A DNA stretch of 64,000 nucleotides from Frateuria_A sp035943815 (GCF_035943815.1 NZ_DASZBU010000015.1:186001-250000), one strand, 5' to 3'. Shown: positions 17,829 through 26,749, counted from the stretch's first letter. Made by a program: numbers and translations. Notes: generated by a model from the letters alone, not told the origin.

Positions 17829-18269
17829 TCAATGGATGAAGCGCAAGGTGAACGGATAGCGATAGCGCTCGCCTTCGTTCGCCTTGATCGCGGCGATGAT
17901 CACGAACACCAGCCAGGCCAGGCCCAGCAGTATCACCAGCGGGATGCCGATCAGCACGAAGACGAGAATCCAGCACACCGCGGCCGCGATGGCCACGGTG
18001 ATGTTGAAGTTGAGGGCTTCCTTGGCCTGGTCGTCGACGAAAGGCATCGTGTCTTTCTTGATCAGCCAGATCACCAGCGGCCCGATCAGGCAGCCCAGGC
18101 CGAAGAAATGGCTGGTGACCAGTCCGCCCAGCAGGGCCGACAGATGCGCGAACAGCGCCCACTGGCGCTCCTCGCGGCTGGGCATGCCGACGGCATCCAG
18201 CGGTTCGGGCGGCGGTACCGGCTCATGCGGCGGTGGGGGCGGGACGACGGAATCGGGTGGAACGCTCAT
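17829..18269 (-). CDS. DUF4870 domain small membrane protein
   Basis: The product is 146 aa. The N-terminal 30 residues are rich in proline (a P-P-P-P-P run), followed by W-A-L-F-A-H-L-S-A-L-L-G-G and three predicted membrane segments at about 40-72, 90-112 and 108-128. The pattern K-D-T-M-P-F-V-D-D-Q-A-K-E-A-L-N-F between the second and third helices is the DUF4870 (Tic20-like) signature. The function is unknown. It has its own terminator and is separated from pmbA by 91 bp. Confidence 0.88.
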   Translation of the reverse strand: MSVPPDSVVPPPPPHEPVPPPEPLDAVGMPSREERQWALFAHLSALLGGLVTSHFFGLGCLIGPLVIWLIKKDTMPFVDDQAKEALNFNITVAIAAAVCWILVFVLIGIPLVILLGLAWLVFVIIAAIKANEGERYRYPFTLRFIH

Positions 18270-18360
18270 GCGTGTCTCCTCTTACCTTCGATGACCCCGG
18301 CGATCGCGCCGGTGCGGCGATGCTAGCAAAGCCGTACCGCGATGCCATAGGCAGTTCGGG

Positions 18361-19728
18361 CTACTGGCCGGCAACGGTCATCCGGTCGAGCAGGATCGAG
18401 CCGGTGAGGATCTGCGCCCGCCGATCCACGTCGCTGCCCACGGCCACGATGCCCGCGAACATGTCGCGCAGGTTGGCCGCGATGGTGATCTCCTCCACCG
18501 GATAGGCGATCTGCCCGCGCTCGACCCAGAAGCCCGCCGCACCGCGTGAATAGTCGCCCGTGAGGGTGTTCACCCCCTGCCCCATCACCTCGGTGACCAC
18601 CAGCCCGGTGTCCATGCGCCTGAGCAGCCCGGCGAAGTCGTCCTGCCCCGGCTCGACCAGCAGGTTGTGGATGCCACCCGCGTTGCCGGTGGATTCCAGC
18701 CCCAGCTTGCGGGCCGAATAGCTGCCCAGGATGTAGCGTGCCAGCACGCCGTGCTCGATCAGCGCACTGTCGGCGGTGGCCACGCCCTCGGCGTCGAACG
18801 CACCCGAACCCATGCCGCGCGGCAGCAGCGGGCGCTCGATGATGTTCATCCATTCGGGCATGACGCGCTTGCCGGCATGGTCGACCAGGAAACTCGCGCG
18901 GCGATAGAGCGCACCGCCGCTCACCGCGCTCACCAGGTGGCCAATCAGGCCGCGGGCGAGCTCCGGCACGAACAGCACCGGGCACTGGCGCGTGCCCAGG
19001 CTGCGCGAGTCCAGGCGCGCGAGCGTGCGCTCGGCCGCCTTGTCGCCCAGCGCCTGCGCGCTCATGAAGTCGCCCGGTGCGCGCACGCTGTCGTACCAGT
19101 AGTCGCGCTGCATGCGGTCGCCTTCGCCTGCGATCAGCGACAGCGACAGCGCATGCCGCGTGGCCCGCTCGCGCCCGACGAAGCCGTGCGAGTTGGCGTA
19201 CACCGACAGTGTCTGGCCGGCCTGCACGGCGGCGCCGTCGGAATTGGTGATGCCTGCGTGCGCGCGGCCGGCGGCTTCGATCTGCTTGCCCAGCTCGATC
19301 GCTTCTGGCGTGTCGATGTCCCACGGATGCCACAGGTCCAGATCGGGGAACTGCGTGGCCATGCGCCGCGCGTCGGCCAGGCCCGCCGCCGGATCGGCCT
19401 CGGTGTAGCGGGCGATGGCGCAGGCCTGCTCCAGCGTGGCCTGCACGGAGGCCGGGTTGAGATCGGCGGTGCTGGCCGTGCCCTTGTGCTGACCGAAGTA
19501 GACGGTCAGCCCGAAGCCGCGGTCGCGCGTGTGCTCGACCGTCTCCACCTCGCCCAGTCGCACGTTGACGTTGAGTCCGGTATCGATGCTCGCGGCGACC
19601 TCCGCTGCGCTGGCACCCGCGGCGCGTGCGCGGCGGATCACCTCCTCGGCAAGCTCGGCCAGTCGGGCGAGTTCCTGCTGGCTGGCATCGGCGGGCGACG
19701 CGGCTGCACTCACGGGGGCTGCACTCAC
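18361..19728 (-). CDS. pmbA: TldD/PmbA family metalloprotease subunit PmbA (TldE)
   Basis: Partner of TldD in a heterodimeric metalloprotease that acts on CcdA antitoxin and trims modified peptides such as microcin B17 in E. coli. PmbA (TldE) itself carries no metal site. The product is 455 aa (E. coli 450). I chose the GTG at 19728 with AAGGA 7 bases upstream. The same start context is repeated 15 bases later (GTGAGTGCAGCC twice), so a second in-frame GTG at 19713 is also possible. No tldD lies next to it. The G-F-G-L-T-V-Y motif and the C-terminal G-A-A-G-F-W-V-E are family features. Confidence 0.93.
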   Translation of the reverse strand: MSAAPVSAAASPADASQQELARLAELAEEVIRRARAAGASAAEVAASIDTGLNVNVRLGEVETVEHTRDRGFGLTVYFGQHKGTASTADLNPASVQATLEQACAIARYTEADPAAGLADARRMATQFPDLDLWHPWDIDTPEAIELGKQIEAAGRAHAGITNSDGAAVQAGQTLSVYANSHGFVGRERATRHALSLSLIAGEGDRMQRDYWYDSVRAPGDFMSAQALGDKAAERTLARLDSRSLGTRQCPVLFVPELARGLIGHLVSAVSGGALYRRASFLVDHAGKRVMPEWMNIIERPLLPRGMGSGAFDAEGVATADSALIEHGVLARYILGSYSARKLGLESTGNAGGIHNLLVEPGQDDFAGLLRRMDTGLVVTEVMGQGVNTLTGDYSRGAAGFWVERGQIAYPVEEITIAANLRDMFAGIVAVGSDVDRRAQILTGSILLDRMTVAGQ

Positions 19729-19748
19729 GGGGCGTTCCTTCGGACAGG

Positions 19749-19754
19749 TAGAAT
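19749..19754 (+). promoter_or_regulatory. Possible -10 element for the DUF1653-darP pair
   Basis: TAGAAT in the divergent gap between pmbA (-) and the DUF1653 gene (+), 54 bp before the GTG start. No strong -35. Confidence 0.3.
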
Positions 19755-19808
19755 GGAGGGCGACTTCCGGACATGGGGTCGCCTTCGCGCAATCAAAGGG
19801 AGCGCGCC

Positions 19809-20051
19809 GTGACACCGGTCGCCGGCATCTACCGACACTACAAGGGCCAGCGTTACGAGGTGGTCGGCGTGGCCCGCCACAGCGAGACGCTGGAGGAGCT
19901 GGTCGTCTACCGCGCCCTCTATGGCGATCACGGACTGTGGGTGCGCCCTGCAGCCATGTTCGCCCAAACCGTCCTCGTCGGCGGCGTACCCGTCCCCCGC
20001 TTCGCGCTGGAATCGCCCGCGCCAGCCCCCGAACCCATGGAACACCCGTGA
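19809..20051 (+). CDS. DUF1653 domain protein
   Basis: The product is 80 aa with the GTG start at 19809, which has GGGAG 6 bases upstream. The single domain begins G-I-Y-R-H-Y-K-G and includes Y-E-V-V-G-V-A-R-H-S-E-T, V-V-Y-R-A-L-Y and W-V-R-P-A-A-M-F, which fits DUF1653 (a small beta barrel of unknown role). The stop overlaps the next start as GTGA, so it is coupled to darP. Confidence 0.85.
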   Translation: MTPVAGIYRHYKGQRYEVVGVARHSETLEELVVYRALYGDHGLWVRPAAMFAQTVLVGGVPVPRFALESPAPAPEPMEHP

Positions 20052-20608
20052 GCCCCAGCCGCAGCCGAAACCAGACCGAACTCGACGAGCAGGACTACGG
20101 CCCCAGCCGCACCCAGCAGCGCAGGGAGGCGCTCGCCGTGCTGGCGCTCGCAACCCAGCTGGTCGAGCTGCCGCCCAGTCGGCTGGCCCGGCTCGAGTTG
20201 CCCGAGGACGTGCTCGAGGAAATCGCCAACGTGCGGCGGATCAGCTCGCACATCGCGCGCAAGCGCCAGCTGGGGTTCCTGGCCAAGAAGATGCGTCGCC
20301 ACGACGAGGCGGTGTTCGACAGCGTGCGTGCGGAACTGGGCGAGAACCGCGAGCGCCAGCGGCAGGAAACCGCGGCCATGCATCGCCTCGAGACGCTGCG
20401 CGAGCGCCTGCTCGAAGACGACGAGGCCGCGGCCACGCTGATCGCCGAGCACCCCTCCGTCGATCGCCAGCACCTGCGCTCGCTGGTCCGCCAGGCGCGC
20501 AGCGAGCGCGCGGCGAACAAGCCCCCGCGCGCGTACCGGGAGATCTTCCAGCTGCTCAAGGAGCTGCAGCAGGACGAGGGCGAAGGCGACGAGGAAACCG
20601 GCGACTGA
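20048..20608 (+). CDS. darP: DarP/YjgA family ribosome assembly factor (DUF615)
   Basis: YjgA was renamed DarP after work in E. coli showed that it promotes peptidyl-transferase centre maturation of the 50S subunit. The product is 186 aa (E. coli 183). It is almost entirely helical and highly charged, with the conserved start P-S-R-T-Q-x-R-R-E-A-L near 20-30 and R-Q-L-G-F-L-A-K-K-M-R near 75-85. In many Gammaproteobacteria it lies beside pmbA, as here (divergent). The start is the GTG of the GTGA overlap. Confidence 0.9.
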   Translation: MSPSRSRNQTELDEQDYGPSRTQQRREALAVLALATQLVELPPSRLARLELPEDVLEEIANVRRISSHIARKRQLGFLAKKMRRHDEAVFDSVRAELGENRERQRQETAAMHRLETLRERLLEDDEAAATLIAEHPSVDRQHLRSLVRQARSERAANKPPRAYREIFQLLKELQQDEGEGDEETGD

Positions 20609-20636
20609 GGCGAATCCCTGCCGCTGCCCCGCCCGG

Positions 20637-21902
20637 CTAGAGCGACCGGCGCGGCGACACCAGCAGGTCGCCGAACAGCAGCCCCGCCACCAGCGAGATC
20701 AGCAGCGTGATGAGCAGGATGAAGCTGTCCATACCCAGCGTGGTGTCGCGCTCGAACAGGTAGGACACGCTGCGGAAACCCACGCTGCCCGGCACCAGCA
20801 GGATGATCCCGGGCTCGCGCACCACCGCGCCGGGCCGGTGCATGTAGCGCGCATAGAGGTTGGCCAGCGCGCCCAGCAACAATCCGCCGAGGAACACGCC
20901 GAACGGCGCACCCGGGATCGCGCCCGACAGCAGGCCGCCCCAGCGCGTGGCCAGGTAGCCTACGAAGACCGCGCCGACCACGACCGGCCAGTCCCGCCGC
21001 GCGGCGCGGAACAGTATGGCGAAGCCCAGCGCGCCGATCAGCAATGAAGGCCAGTCGGTCCACGGCGGCAACGCCGGCAGGGCGCGCGCGCTAGGGTGGA
21101 TGCCCAGCGCCGCGCAGACCTGGCTGGCCGCAACGGTTCCGAAGGTGAGCTTGAGCAGCGTGGCGATGGCGCCGCCCATGCGCGCCATGCCCGAGACAAG
21201 GTGCTGGCTGGAGATCTCGCGCACCGCCGTGGTTAGCGACATGCCCGGCACCAGCACGATCAGCGCCGCCAGCACCACCGACTTGACCGCCAGCGGCACC
21301 ACGAAGGCGCTGACCACGATCGCGCCGGCCGTCGCCACCAGCGCGCTGATGGCGTCGCTGGCCACCGCCAGCCGCGGCCGTGTGGCCGAGAGCACGGTTA
21401 TCAGCCCGATCACCAGGCCGATCGCGCCGGCCACCACCAGGTCGACCCAGGAACTGTGCAGGAACAGCGCCGCGATGCTGGCGGCGGACAGGCCGTAACT
21501 GCCCACCACCGCCGCCTGCGCGCGGCGCGTGTCCGGTCGGCCCAGCACGCGCAGCAGGCGGAAACCCTCGCGCAGGTCCAGCTCGCCGGCGATCGCGCGG
21601 TCGGCGATCGCGTCGGCCTCGCACAGCCGCGCCAGGTTGACGTCGCCCGGCGAAAGCCGCATCACCTGCGTGACCTGCGCCAGGCCCTCCTCGCCGCGGC
21701 TCACCTCGGCGAAGGAAATGATGATCGCGGTGGGGCTGGACCATACGTCCGCGGCCAGGCCCAGCCGCAGCGCCGAACCCGCTATGGCCGTCTCCAGGCG
21801 TTGCGCCGAGGTGCCGTACTGGTGCAACCGGCGCGCCAGTTCGACCAGGAAGGCGATCCGTGTGTCCAGCGCCGCCTGCGCCGCACCCGTCGGTGCGTTC
21901 AT
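20637..21902 (-). CDS. ThrE-family threonine/serine exporter-like protein
   Basis: The product is 421 aa and joins the two modules that are separate in E. coli YjjP/YjjB: a ThrE (DUF1212) domain at about 15-255 and a ThrE_2 (DUF3815) domain at about 275-415. About ten membrane segments are visible. Conserved spots are L-H-Q-Y-G-T-S-A-Q-R-L-E near 27-38 and V-P-G-M-S-L-T-T-A-V-R-E near 222-233. Family members export threonine and serine, or succinate for YjjPB; the substrate is not determined here. The start overlaps the NfeD stop (ATGA). Confidence 0.88.
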   Translation of the reverse strand: MNAPTGAAQAALDTRIAFLVELARRLHQYGTSAQRLETAIAGSALRLGLAADVWSSPTAIIISFAEVSRGEEGLAQVTQVMRLSPGDVNLARLCEADAIADRAIAGELDLREGFRLLRVLGRPDTRRAQAAVVGSYGLSAASIAALFLHSSWVDLVVAGAIGLVIGLITVLSATRPRLAVASDAISALVATAGAIVVSAFVVPLAVKSVVLAALIVLVPGMSLTTAVREISSQHLVSGMARMGGAIATLLKLTFGTVAASQVCAALGIHPSARALPALPPWTDWPSLLIGALGFAILFRAARRDWPVVVGAVFVGYLATRWGGLLSGAIPGAPFGVFLGGLLLGALANLYARYMHRPGAVVREPGIILLVPGSVGFRSVSYLFERDTTLGMDSFILLITLLISLVAGLLFGDLLVSPRRSL

Positions 21903-22348
21903 GCGGCCGGCCGCACCTTGAGGGTGTTGCCGTCCACGCCGATCACTTCCACGTTGGCGCCCAGCGGCAGGTCAGGCCCGTTCACCAGCCACTCGCCGTC
22001 GCCCACGCGCGCCCGGCCGCGGCCATTGACGATGGGCTCGATCAGCACGTAGCGCTGGCCGACCAGTTGCTCGCCGCGGCGGTTGAGCCGCTCGCCGGCC
22101 GCGTCCCCGCGGCGCAGCCGCGGCCGCAGCACGTAGGCGTAGAGCGCGCAGGCGAGCAGTGCGCACACGGTGAAGGCCACCGCCTGCGCCAGCAGCGACA
22201 TGCCCGGCAGCAGCCAGGCGAGCACGCCGGTGGCGCCCGCGCCGATGCCGATCCAGAGCAGGAAATAGCCCGGCAGGGCCACCTCCAGCGCAATCAGCAG
22301 CAGGGCCAGTAGCCACCAGAGGTGATGGACGGCGAGGGAGGCGAACAT
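21899..22348 (-). CDS. NfeD family membrane protein (SPFH partner)
   Basis: The product is 149 aa: three membrane segments at about 5-27, 28-48 and 53-75, then a soluble OB-fold domain (about 90-147) with R-G-E-Q-L-V-G and G-R-A-R-V-G-D-G-E-W. Short NfeD proteins of this type are encoded with stomatin/SPFH proteins (QmcA-YbbK pair in E. coli) and are thought to act in membrane microdomain organisation. The SPFH gene is 173 bp upstream on the same strand. Confidence 0.9.
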   Translation of the reverse strand: MFASLAVHHLWWLLALLLIALEVALPGYFLLWIGIGAGATGVLAWLLPGMSLLAQAVAFTVCALLACALYAYVLRPRLRRGDAAGERLNRRGEQLVGQRYVLIEPIVNGRGRARVGDGEWLVNGPDLPLGANVEVIGVDGNTLKVRPAA

Positions 22349-22521
22349 GCGGGACTCCGGCTGGATGGTGCGATGGTGTCGCCGCCGGGCGACGGCGGCA
22401 AGCTCGGGATGGCCGGCACCTCGCCCTTCACCTGTCGGCACTTGGGGGATGGGACCGGAGGTGGCGCTCGAGGCTCGAGCTTCCCCACGGGAAAGCTGCC
22501 GACCGATGAGGGCGGTCTGCC

Positions 22522-23466
22522 TCAGCGCGGCGGCGGTACCGCCTTCGGCGCCCCCTGCTGCGAAAGCGATTCCTTCGCCAGCTCCGCAATGCCCGCCAGC
22601 GAGCCGATGATGCCGGTGGCCTCCATCGGCAGCAGCAACATCTTCTGGTTGGGCGAGTGCGCAATCTCCTTCAGCGCCTCGACGTACTTGTTGGCGACGA
22701 AGTAGTTGAGCGCGTTGAGATTGCCGTTGGCGATCGCGTCGGAAACCATCTTGGTCGCCTCGGCCTCGGCCTCGGCCAGGCGGATGCGCGCCTCGGCCTC
22801 GCGGAAGGCGGCCTCCTTCTTGCCCTCGGCCGCCAGGATGGCGCTCTGCTTCTCGCCGTCGGCCTTGAGAATCGCAGCCTGCTTGAAGCCCTCGGCCTCC
22901 AGGATATTGGCGCGCTTCTCGCGCTCGGCCTTCATCTGCCGCGCCATCGAGTCGATCAGGTCGCGCGGCGGCGCGATGTCCTTGATCTCGATGCGGTTGA
23001 CCTTGACCCCCCACGGGTGGGTGGCCTCGTCGACCACGCGCAGCAGCTGCGCATTGATCGCGTCGCGCTTGCTCAAGGATTCGTCCAGGTCCATCGAGCC
23101 CAGCACGGTGCGGATGTTGGTCATCACCAGCGCCAGCGAGGCCTGCTCCAGGTTGGCCACCTCGTAGGCCGCCTTGGCCGCGTCCAGCACCTGGTAGAAC
23201 ACCACGCCGTCCACGCGCACGACGGCGTTGTCCTTGGTGATGACATCCTGCGAAGGCACGTCCAGCACCTGCTCCATCATGTTCATCTTGGCGCCGATCC
23301 CCTGGTAGATCGGGATCAGGAAATGCAGGCCGGGATTGAGCGTGCGCGTGTAGCGGCCGAAGGTCTCCACCGTCCACTCGTAGCCCTGCGGCACGATGCG
23401 CACCAGCTTGGCGATCACGATCACCACCAGCACGACCAGCACCGCGGCTATCAGCAGATTGCCCAT
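22522..23466 (-). CDS. SPFH/stomatin-like protein (QmcA type)
   Basis: The product is 314 aa: an N-terminal membrane anchor (about 3-21), an SPFH domain (about 22-190, with R-I-V-P-Q-G-Y-E-W and P-G-L-H-F-L-I-P), a long Ala/Glu-rich coiled coil (about 185-250) and a C-terminal segment ending in P-P-P-R. QmcA-type proteins oligomerise in the inner membrane and modulate FtsH and other membrane proteases. It is paired with NfeD downstream. The start is ATG at 23466. The 173 bp to NfeD hold GC-rich inverted repeats but no gene. Confidence 0.92.
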   Translation of the reverse strand: MGNLLIAAVLVVLVVIVIAKLVRIVPQGYEWTVETFGRYTRTLNPGLHFLIPIYQGIGAKMNMMEQVLDVPSQDVITKDNAVVRVDGVVFYQVLDAAKAAYEVANLEQASLALVMTNIRTVLGSMDLDESLSKRDAINAQLLRVVDEATHPWGVKVNRIEIKDIAPPRDLIDSMARQMKAEREKRANILEAEGFKQAAILKADGEKQSAILAAEGKKEAAFREAEARIRLAEAEAEATKMVSDAIANGNLNALNYFVANKYVEALKEIAHSPNQKMLLLPMEATGIIGSLAGIAELAKESLSQQGAPKAVPPPR

Positions 23467-23535
23467 GACTCCCCCCTCCTGTGGTTGAACGGCGAGTATA
23501 GGCGAGCCGGCCCGCCGGGCAGGCTATGGCACGCG

Positions 23536-24918
23536 CTACGCGCCCGATGCGCGCAGCGGCAGCAGCAGGCTCACGCGCAGGCCGCCGCCCTCGCGGTTGG
23601 CCAGCGTGATGCGCCCGCCGTGCGCCTCGGTGATCTCGCGCGCCAACGCCAGGCCCAACCCGGTGCCCGAGCGCTTGGTCGAATAGAAAGGCAACAGCGC
23701 CTGCGCCAGCACCGTCTCGCTCATGCCCGGGCCGCGGTCGGCCACCTCGATGCGCCAGTCGTGACCGACCTGCGCGAGCGCCAGCGTCACGCCATCCTCG
23801 GCTCCGCCGGCTTCGTGCGCGTTCTTGATCAGGTTGATCAGCACCTGCTCGATCTGCGCCGCATCGAACCATCCCGGCTCGGTCGGCACCTGGCCGACCA
23901 GCTGATAGCGGCAATGCAGCGCGAGGCTGTCCAGGAACGCCTGCCAGTCGATCGGCTGCGGTTGCGGCGTGGGCAGCTTGGCGAAGCTGGCGTAGCCGGC
24001 GATGAAGCCGTGCAGGTGGCGGGCGCGCTCGCCGATCGTGGCGAACACCCCGGGCAGCCGCGCCAGGTCGTTGCGCCGCGCCAGCTCCGCACCCGAGTGT
24101 GCGAGGGAGGAAATCGGCGCCAGCGAATTGTTGAGCTCGTGGCTGATCACGCGGATCACCCGCTTCCAGGTCGCCACTTCCTGCCGCGAAAGCTCGCGCG
24201 TCATGCGCCGGAACGAGTACAGCTTGTGCGGCCGCCCCTGCAGGCGGAACAGCCGCTGCGAGAGATGGAAGGTCTCCTCGGCGCCGTCCATCGGCACGGT
24301 GAGCAACGCGTCCTCGCCGCTTTCCACGGCGTGGCGCAGCGCCTCGGGAACCTTGAGCAGCAACTCGCCGAAATCCAGCCCGTTGAGGCTGCGGCCCTCA
24401 TTGAACAGGTGCCGCGCGGCGATGTTGGCGTAGGCGACGCGGCCCTGCGCATTGGCCAGCACCAGCGCCACGGGCGTGTGCTGCACCACCGTGTCCAGCA
24501 GCAGCTCGCGCTGCACCAGGTGCTGGCGCTGCTCACGCAAGGTCTGGCCCAGCGTGTTGTGCATGCGGATCAGGTCGCCCAGCTCGTCGCGCCGGTCGGC
24601 CGAGATGGAAAAGCTGAAGTCGCCGTCGCGGAAGCTGGCCACCGCCCCTTCGAGCGCGCGCAGCAGGCGACGGATCGGCGACATCACCTGCGAGCCGAGC
24701 CAGAGCAGCAGCGGCAGCAATACCACCATGCTCGCCAGCAGGGCGCCGGATATGCCCGGCAGGGTCGGCAGATGGGTGCCGAAGCGCGGATCATGGCGCA
24801 GCCAGGAGAGCAGCTGCGGCAACGGCCACTGGGTGATGCCGGCATAGACCATCGCCCCGCTGAAGCTGGCCAGCATCAGCAGCCCGGTCAGGCGGATCTG
24901 CAGTGACCTCAGTTGCAT
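23536..24918 (-). CDS. PAS-HisKA sensor histidine kinase (NtrY/NtrB-like)
   Basis: The product is 460 aa. Two membrane segments (about 8-30 and 57-77) enclose a short periplasmic loop of only ~25 residues, so the signal is probably sensed in or near the membrane. A HAMP-like region (about 78-130) and a PAS domain (about 138-240) follow. The H-box is V-I-S-H-E-L-N-N-S with phospho-acceptor H260, the N-box N-L-I-K-N-A-H-E-A lies at 362-370, and the G boxes are D-R-G-P-G-M (394-399) and G-T-G-L-G-L (418-423). This domain order is typical of kinases that pair with sigma-54 activators, and such a regulator lies at 25412-26749 on the same strand. Confidence 0.92.
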   Translation of the reverse strand: MQLRSLQIRLTGLLMLASFSGAMVYAGITQWPLPQLLSWLRHDPRFGTHLPTLPGISGALLASMVVLLPLLLWLGSQVMSPIRRLLRALEGAVASFRDGDFSFSISADRRDELGDLIRMHNTLGQTLREQRQHLVQRELLLDTVVQHTPVALVLANAQGRVAYANIAARHLFNEGRSLNGLDFGELLLKVPEALRHAVESGEDALLTVPMDGAEETFHLSQRLFRLQGRPHKLYSFRRMTRELSRQEVATWKRVIRVISHELNNSLAPISSLAHSGAELARRNDLARLPGVFATIGERARHLHGFIAGYASFAKLPTPQPQPIDWQAFLDSLALHCRYQLVGQVPTEPGWFDAAQIEQVLINLIKNAHEAGGAEDGVTLALAQVGHDWRIEVADRGPGMSETVLAQALLPFYSTKRSGTGLGLALAREITEAHGGRITLANREGGGLRVSLLLPLRASGA

Positions 24919-24946
24919 GCGGGGCTCCGGCTGCGCACTGCCTCGG

Positions 24947-25273
24947 TCAGTGGCATGCGGGGTCCATCGGCGTCTCGGGGCAGCTCACAGCGGGACGGCC
25001 GTTGCGGTCCACCGAGCCCATGCCGCCGACCGCGGCCCGACCCGAACGCTCCTGCGCGGCGTTGCCCGGCAGTTCCATGGGATTGCGCCGCTCCTTGAAC
25101 TTGAAGTGGGAGCTGGGCTCGCGCTGCGCGGCCGGGTCCACGCCGCCCGAGCGGTAGCTCGCCGTGGACGCCGGGACCGGGGTGCTCCAGCTGTCGCTGG
25201 CCTGCGGGACGCTCTGGGCCTGTACCGCCCCCGCGGCAAGCAGGGCGGCGAACATGAAGGCGAGAGTGCGCAT
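24947..25273 (-). CDS. Small secreted hypothetical protein, 108 aa
   Basis: Not recognised. A clear signal peptide is present (residues 1 to about 19, A-G-A-V-Q-A cleavage site). The mature part of ~89 residues has no membrane segment, is polar, and ends C-P-E-T-P-M-D-P-A-C-H, with two cysteines that could pair. It lies between the response regulator and the histidine kinase, 28 bp before the kinase gene, so it is probably transcribed with them. A periplasmic modulator of the kinase is conceivable, but nothing in the sequence shows it. Confidence 0.7.
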   Translation of the reverse strand: MRTLAFMFAALLAAGAVQAQSVPQASDSWSTPVPASTASYRSGGVDPAAQREPSSHFKFKERRNPMELPGNAAQERSGRAAVGGMGSVDRNGRPAVSCPETPMDPACH

Positions 25274-25411
25274 GGTCGGGGTTCCTTGGGTGAGGGTGCC
25301 GATAATCCCGCGGCCCTCCGATGGCGGCAACCGCCGGAAGGCCTGGTTCGCGTGCGGGCATCTGCTCACCGAGTTCTTCCCCCGCGAAGGCGGGGGAAGG
25401 GCCAGGCTCCT

Positions 25412-26749
25412 TCAACTGGTCGCCAGGCCGTAGCGCTCCATGCGCCGGTAAAGCGCCTGGCGCGAGAGGCCCAGCGACTGCGCGGCGCGGCTCACCACGC
25501 CGTCCGCTCGCTGCAGCGCGCTCTCCACCGCCTCGCGGCTGGGCTCGTCCAGGTTGCGGGCGACCGCGGGCGTGTGCTGCGGCAGGTTCAGCAGCTGCGG
25601 CGTGACCACCCCATCGGTGGCCAGCAGCGCGGCGCGCTCGATCGCATTCTTGAGCTCGCGCACGTTGCCCGGCCAGGGATAGCTCACCAGCGCCTCGCGC
25701 GCCGCATCGCCCAATTCCGCGCGGCCATCGAGGAAATGCTCGGCCAGCGGCACGATGTCGTCGGTGCGCTCGGCCAGCGGCGGCAGGTTCACCTCGATCA
25801 CGTTGAGGCGGTAGTAGAGGTCCTCGCGGAAGGTGCCGGCCCGCACCATCGCCTTGAGGTCGGCGTTGGTCGCCGAAAGCACGCGCACCTTGACCTGCCG
25901 CGTGCGGCCCGAACCCAGCCGCTCGAACTGGCCGGTCTCCAGCACGCGCAGCAGCTTGACCTGGCCGGGCAGCGGCAGGTTGCCGATCTCGTCCAGGAAC
26001 AGCGTGCCTCCGTCGGCCAGCTCGAAGCGCCCCTCGCGCGCCTTGTTGGCGCCGGTATAGGCGCCGGCGTCGGCGCCGAACAGCTCCGCCTCGATCAGCT
26101 CGCCCGGCAGCGCGCCGCAGTTGACCGCAACGAACGGCCCGCTGCGCACCGGCGAGTTCGCGTGCACGATGCAGGCGATGCGCTCCTTGCCTGCGCCGTT
26201 GGGCCCGGTGATCAGCACCGGCACGTGCGAGCGGGCCACCTGGCAGGCGAGCTCCAGCGTCTGCGCCATCGCGTCGGAGGCGAACACCAGGCTGTCCAGC
26301 TCGTAGGTCTGGCGCAGCACCTCGCGGCGGCGGCGACGCTCGCGGCGGGTACGGTTGACCTCGCGGGTGGACTCCGACAGCTCCAGCAGGTTCTCGACCG
26401 TCGCCAGCAGCTTGGTGTCGTCCCAGGGCTTGGCCACGTAGTCGGCCGCGCCGGCCTTGACCAGCTCCACCGCGGTTTCCAGGTGGGTCCATGCGGTCAG
26501 CAGGATCACCGGCAGGTCGGTGTGCCGCTGGCGGATGGCGCGGAACAGCGCCACCCCCTCCTCGCCCGAGGTGGTGTCGGCGGTGAAGTTCATGTCCTGG
26601 ATCACCACGTCGACCAGCTCGCGGTCGAGCATGGCCAGCCCCTCCTGGGGCGTGAGCGCGGTCAGCGGGCGGATGTCGTGCAGCGAGAGCAGCAGCGACA
26701 GGGCTTCGCCCACCGCGGGGTTGTCGTCGATGATGAGGACGGTTCGCAT
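25412..26749 (-). CDS. Sigma-54-dependent response regulator (NtrC family)
   Basis: The product is 445 aa from the ATG at 26749 (M-R-T-V-L-I-I-D-D-N). The receiver domain (1-125) has phospho-acceptor D52 and K107. It carries a short insertion after D52 (T-A-D-T-T-S-G-E-E-G). The AAA+ domain has an altered Walker A G-P-N-G-A-G-K-E (182-189), the sigma-54 contact loop G-A-Y-T-G-A (229-234, Tyr instead of Phe) and Walker B F-L-D-E-I (251-255). A Fis-type helix-turn-helix ends the protein (about 403-443). It should activate sigma-54 promoters when phosphorylated by the kinase at 23536; the candidate target is the promoter at 44379-44394. Confidence 0.93.
   Translation of the reverse strand: MRTVLIIDDNPAVGEALSLLLSLHDIRPLTALTPQEGLAMLDRELVDVVIQDMNFTADTTSGEEGVALFRAIRQRHTDLPVILLTAWTHLETAVELVKAGAADYVAKPWDDTKLLATVENLLELSESTREVNRTRRERRRRREVLRQTYELDSLVFASDAMAQTLELACQVARSHVPVLITGPNGAGKERIACIVHANSPVRSGPFVAVNCGALPGELIEAELFGADAGAYTGANKAREGRFELADGGTLFLDEIGNLPLPGQVKLLRVLETGQFERLGSGRTRQVKVRVLSATNADLKAMVRAGTFREDLYYRLNVIEVNLPPLAERTDDIVPLAEHFLDGRAELGDAAREALVSYPWPGNVRELKNAIERAALLATDGVVTPQLLNLPQHTPAVARNLDEPSREAVESALQRADGVVSRAAQSLGLSRQALYRRMERYGLATS

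Noticed and set aside
22657..24906. Long plus-strand frame across the SPFH and kinase genes
   Set aside because: Antisense shadow of genes with intact SPFH and histidine kinase motifs; composition rich in His, Arg, Gln and Leu without domains.
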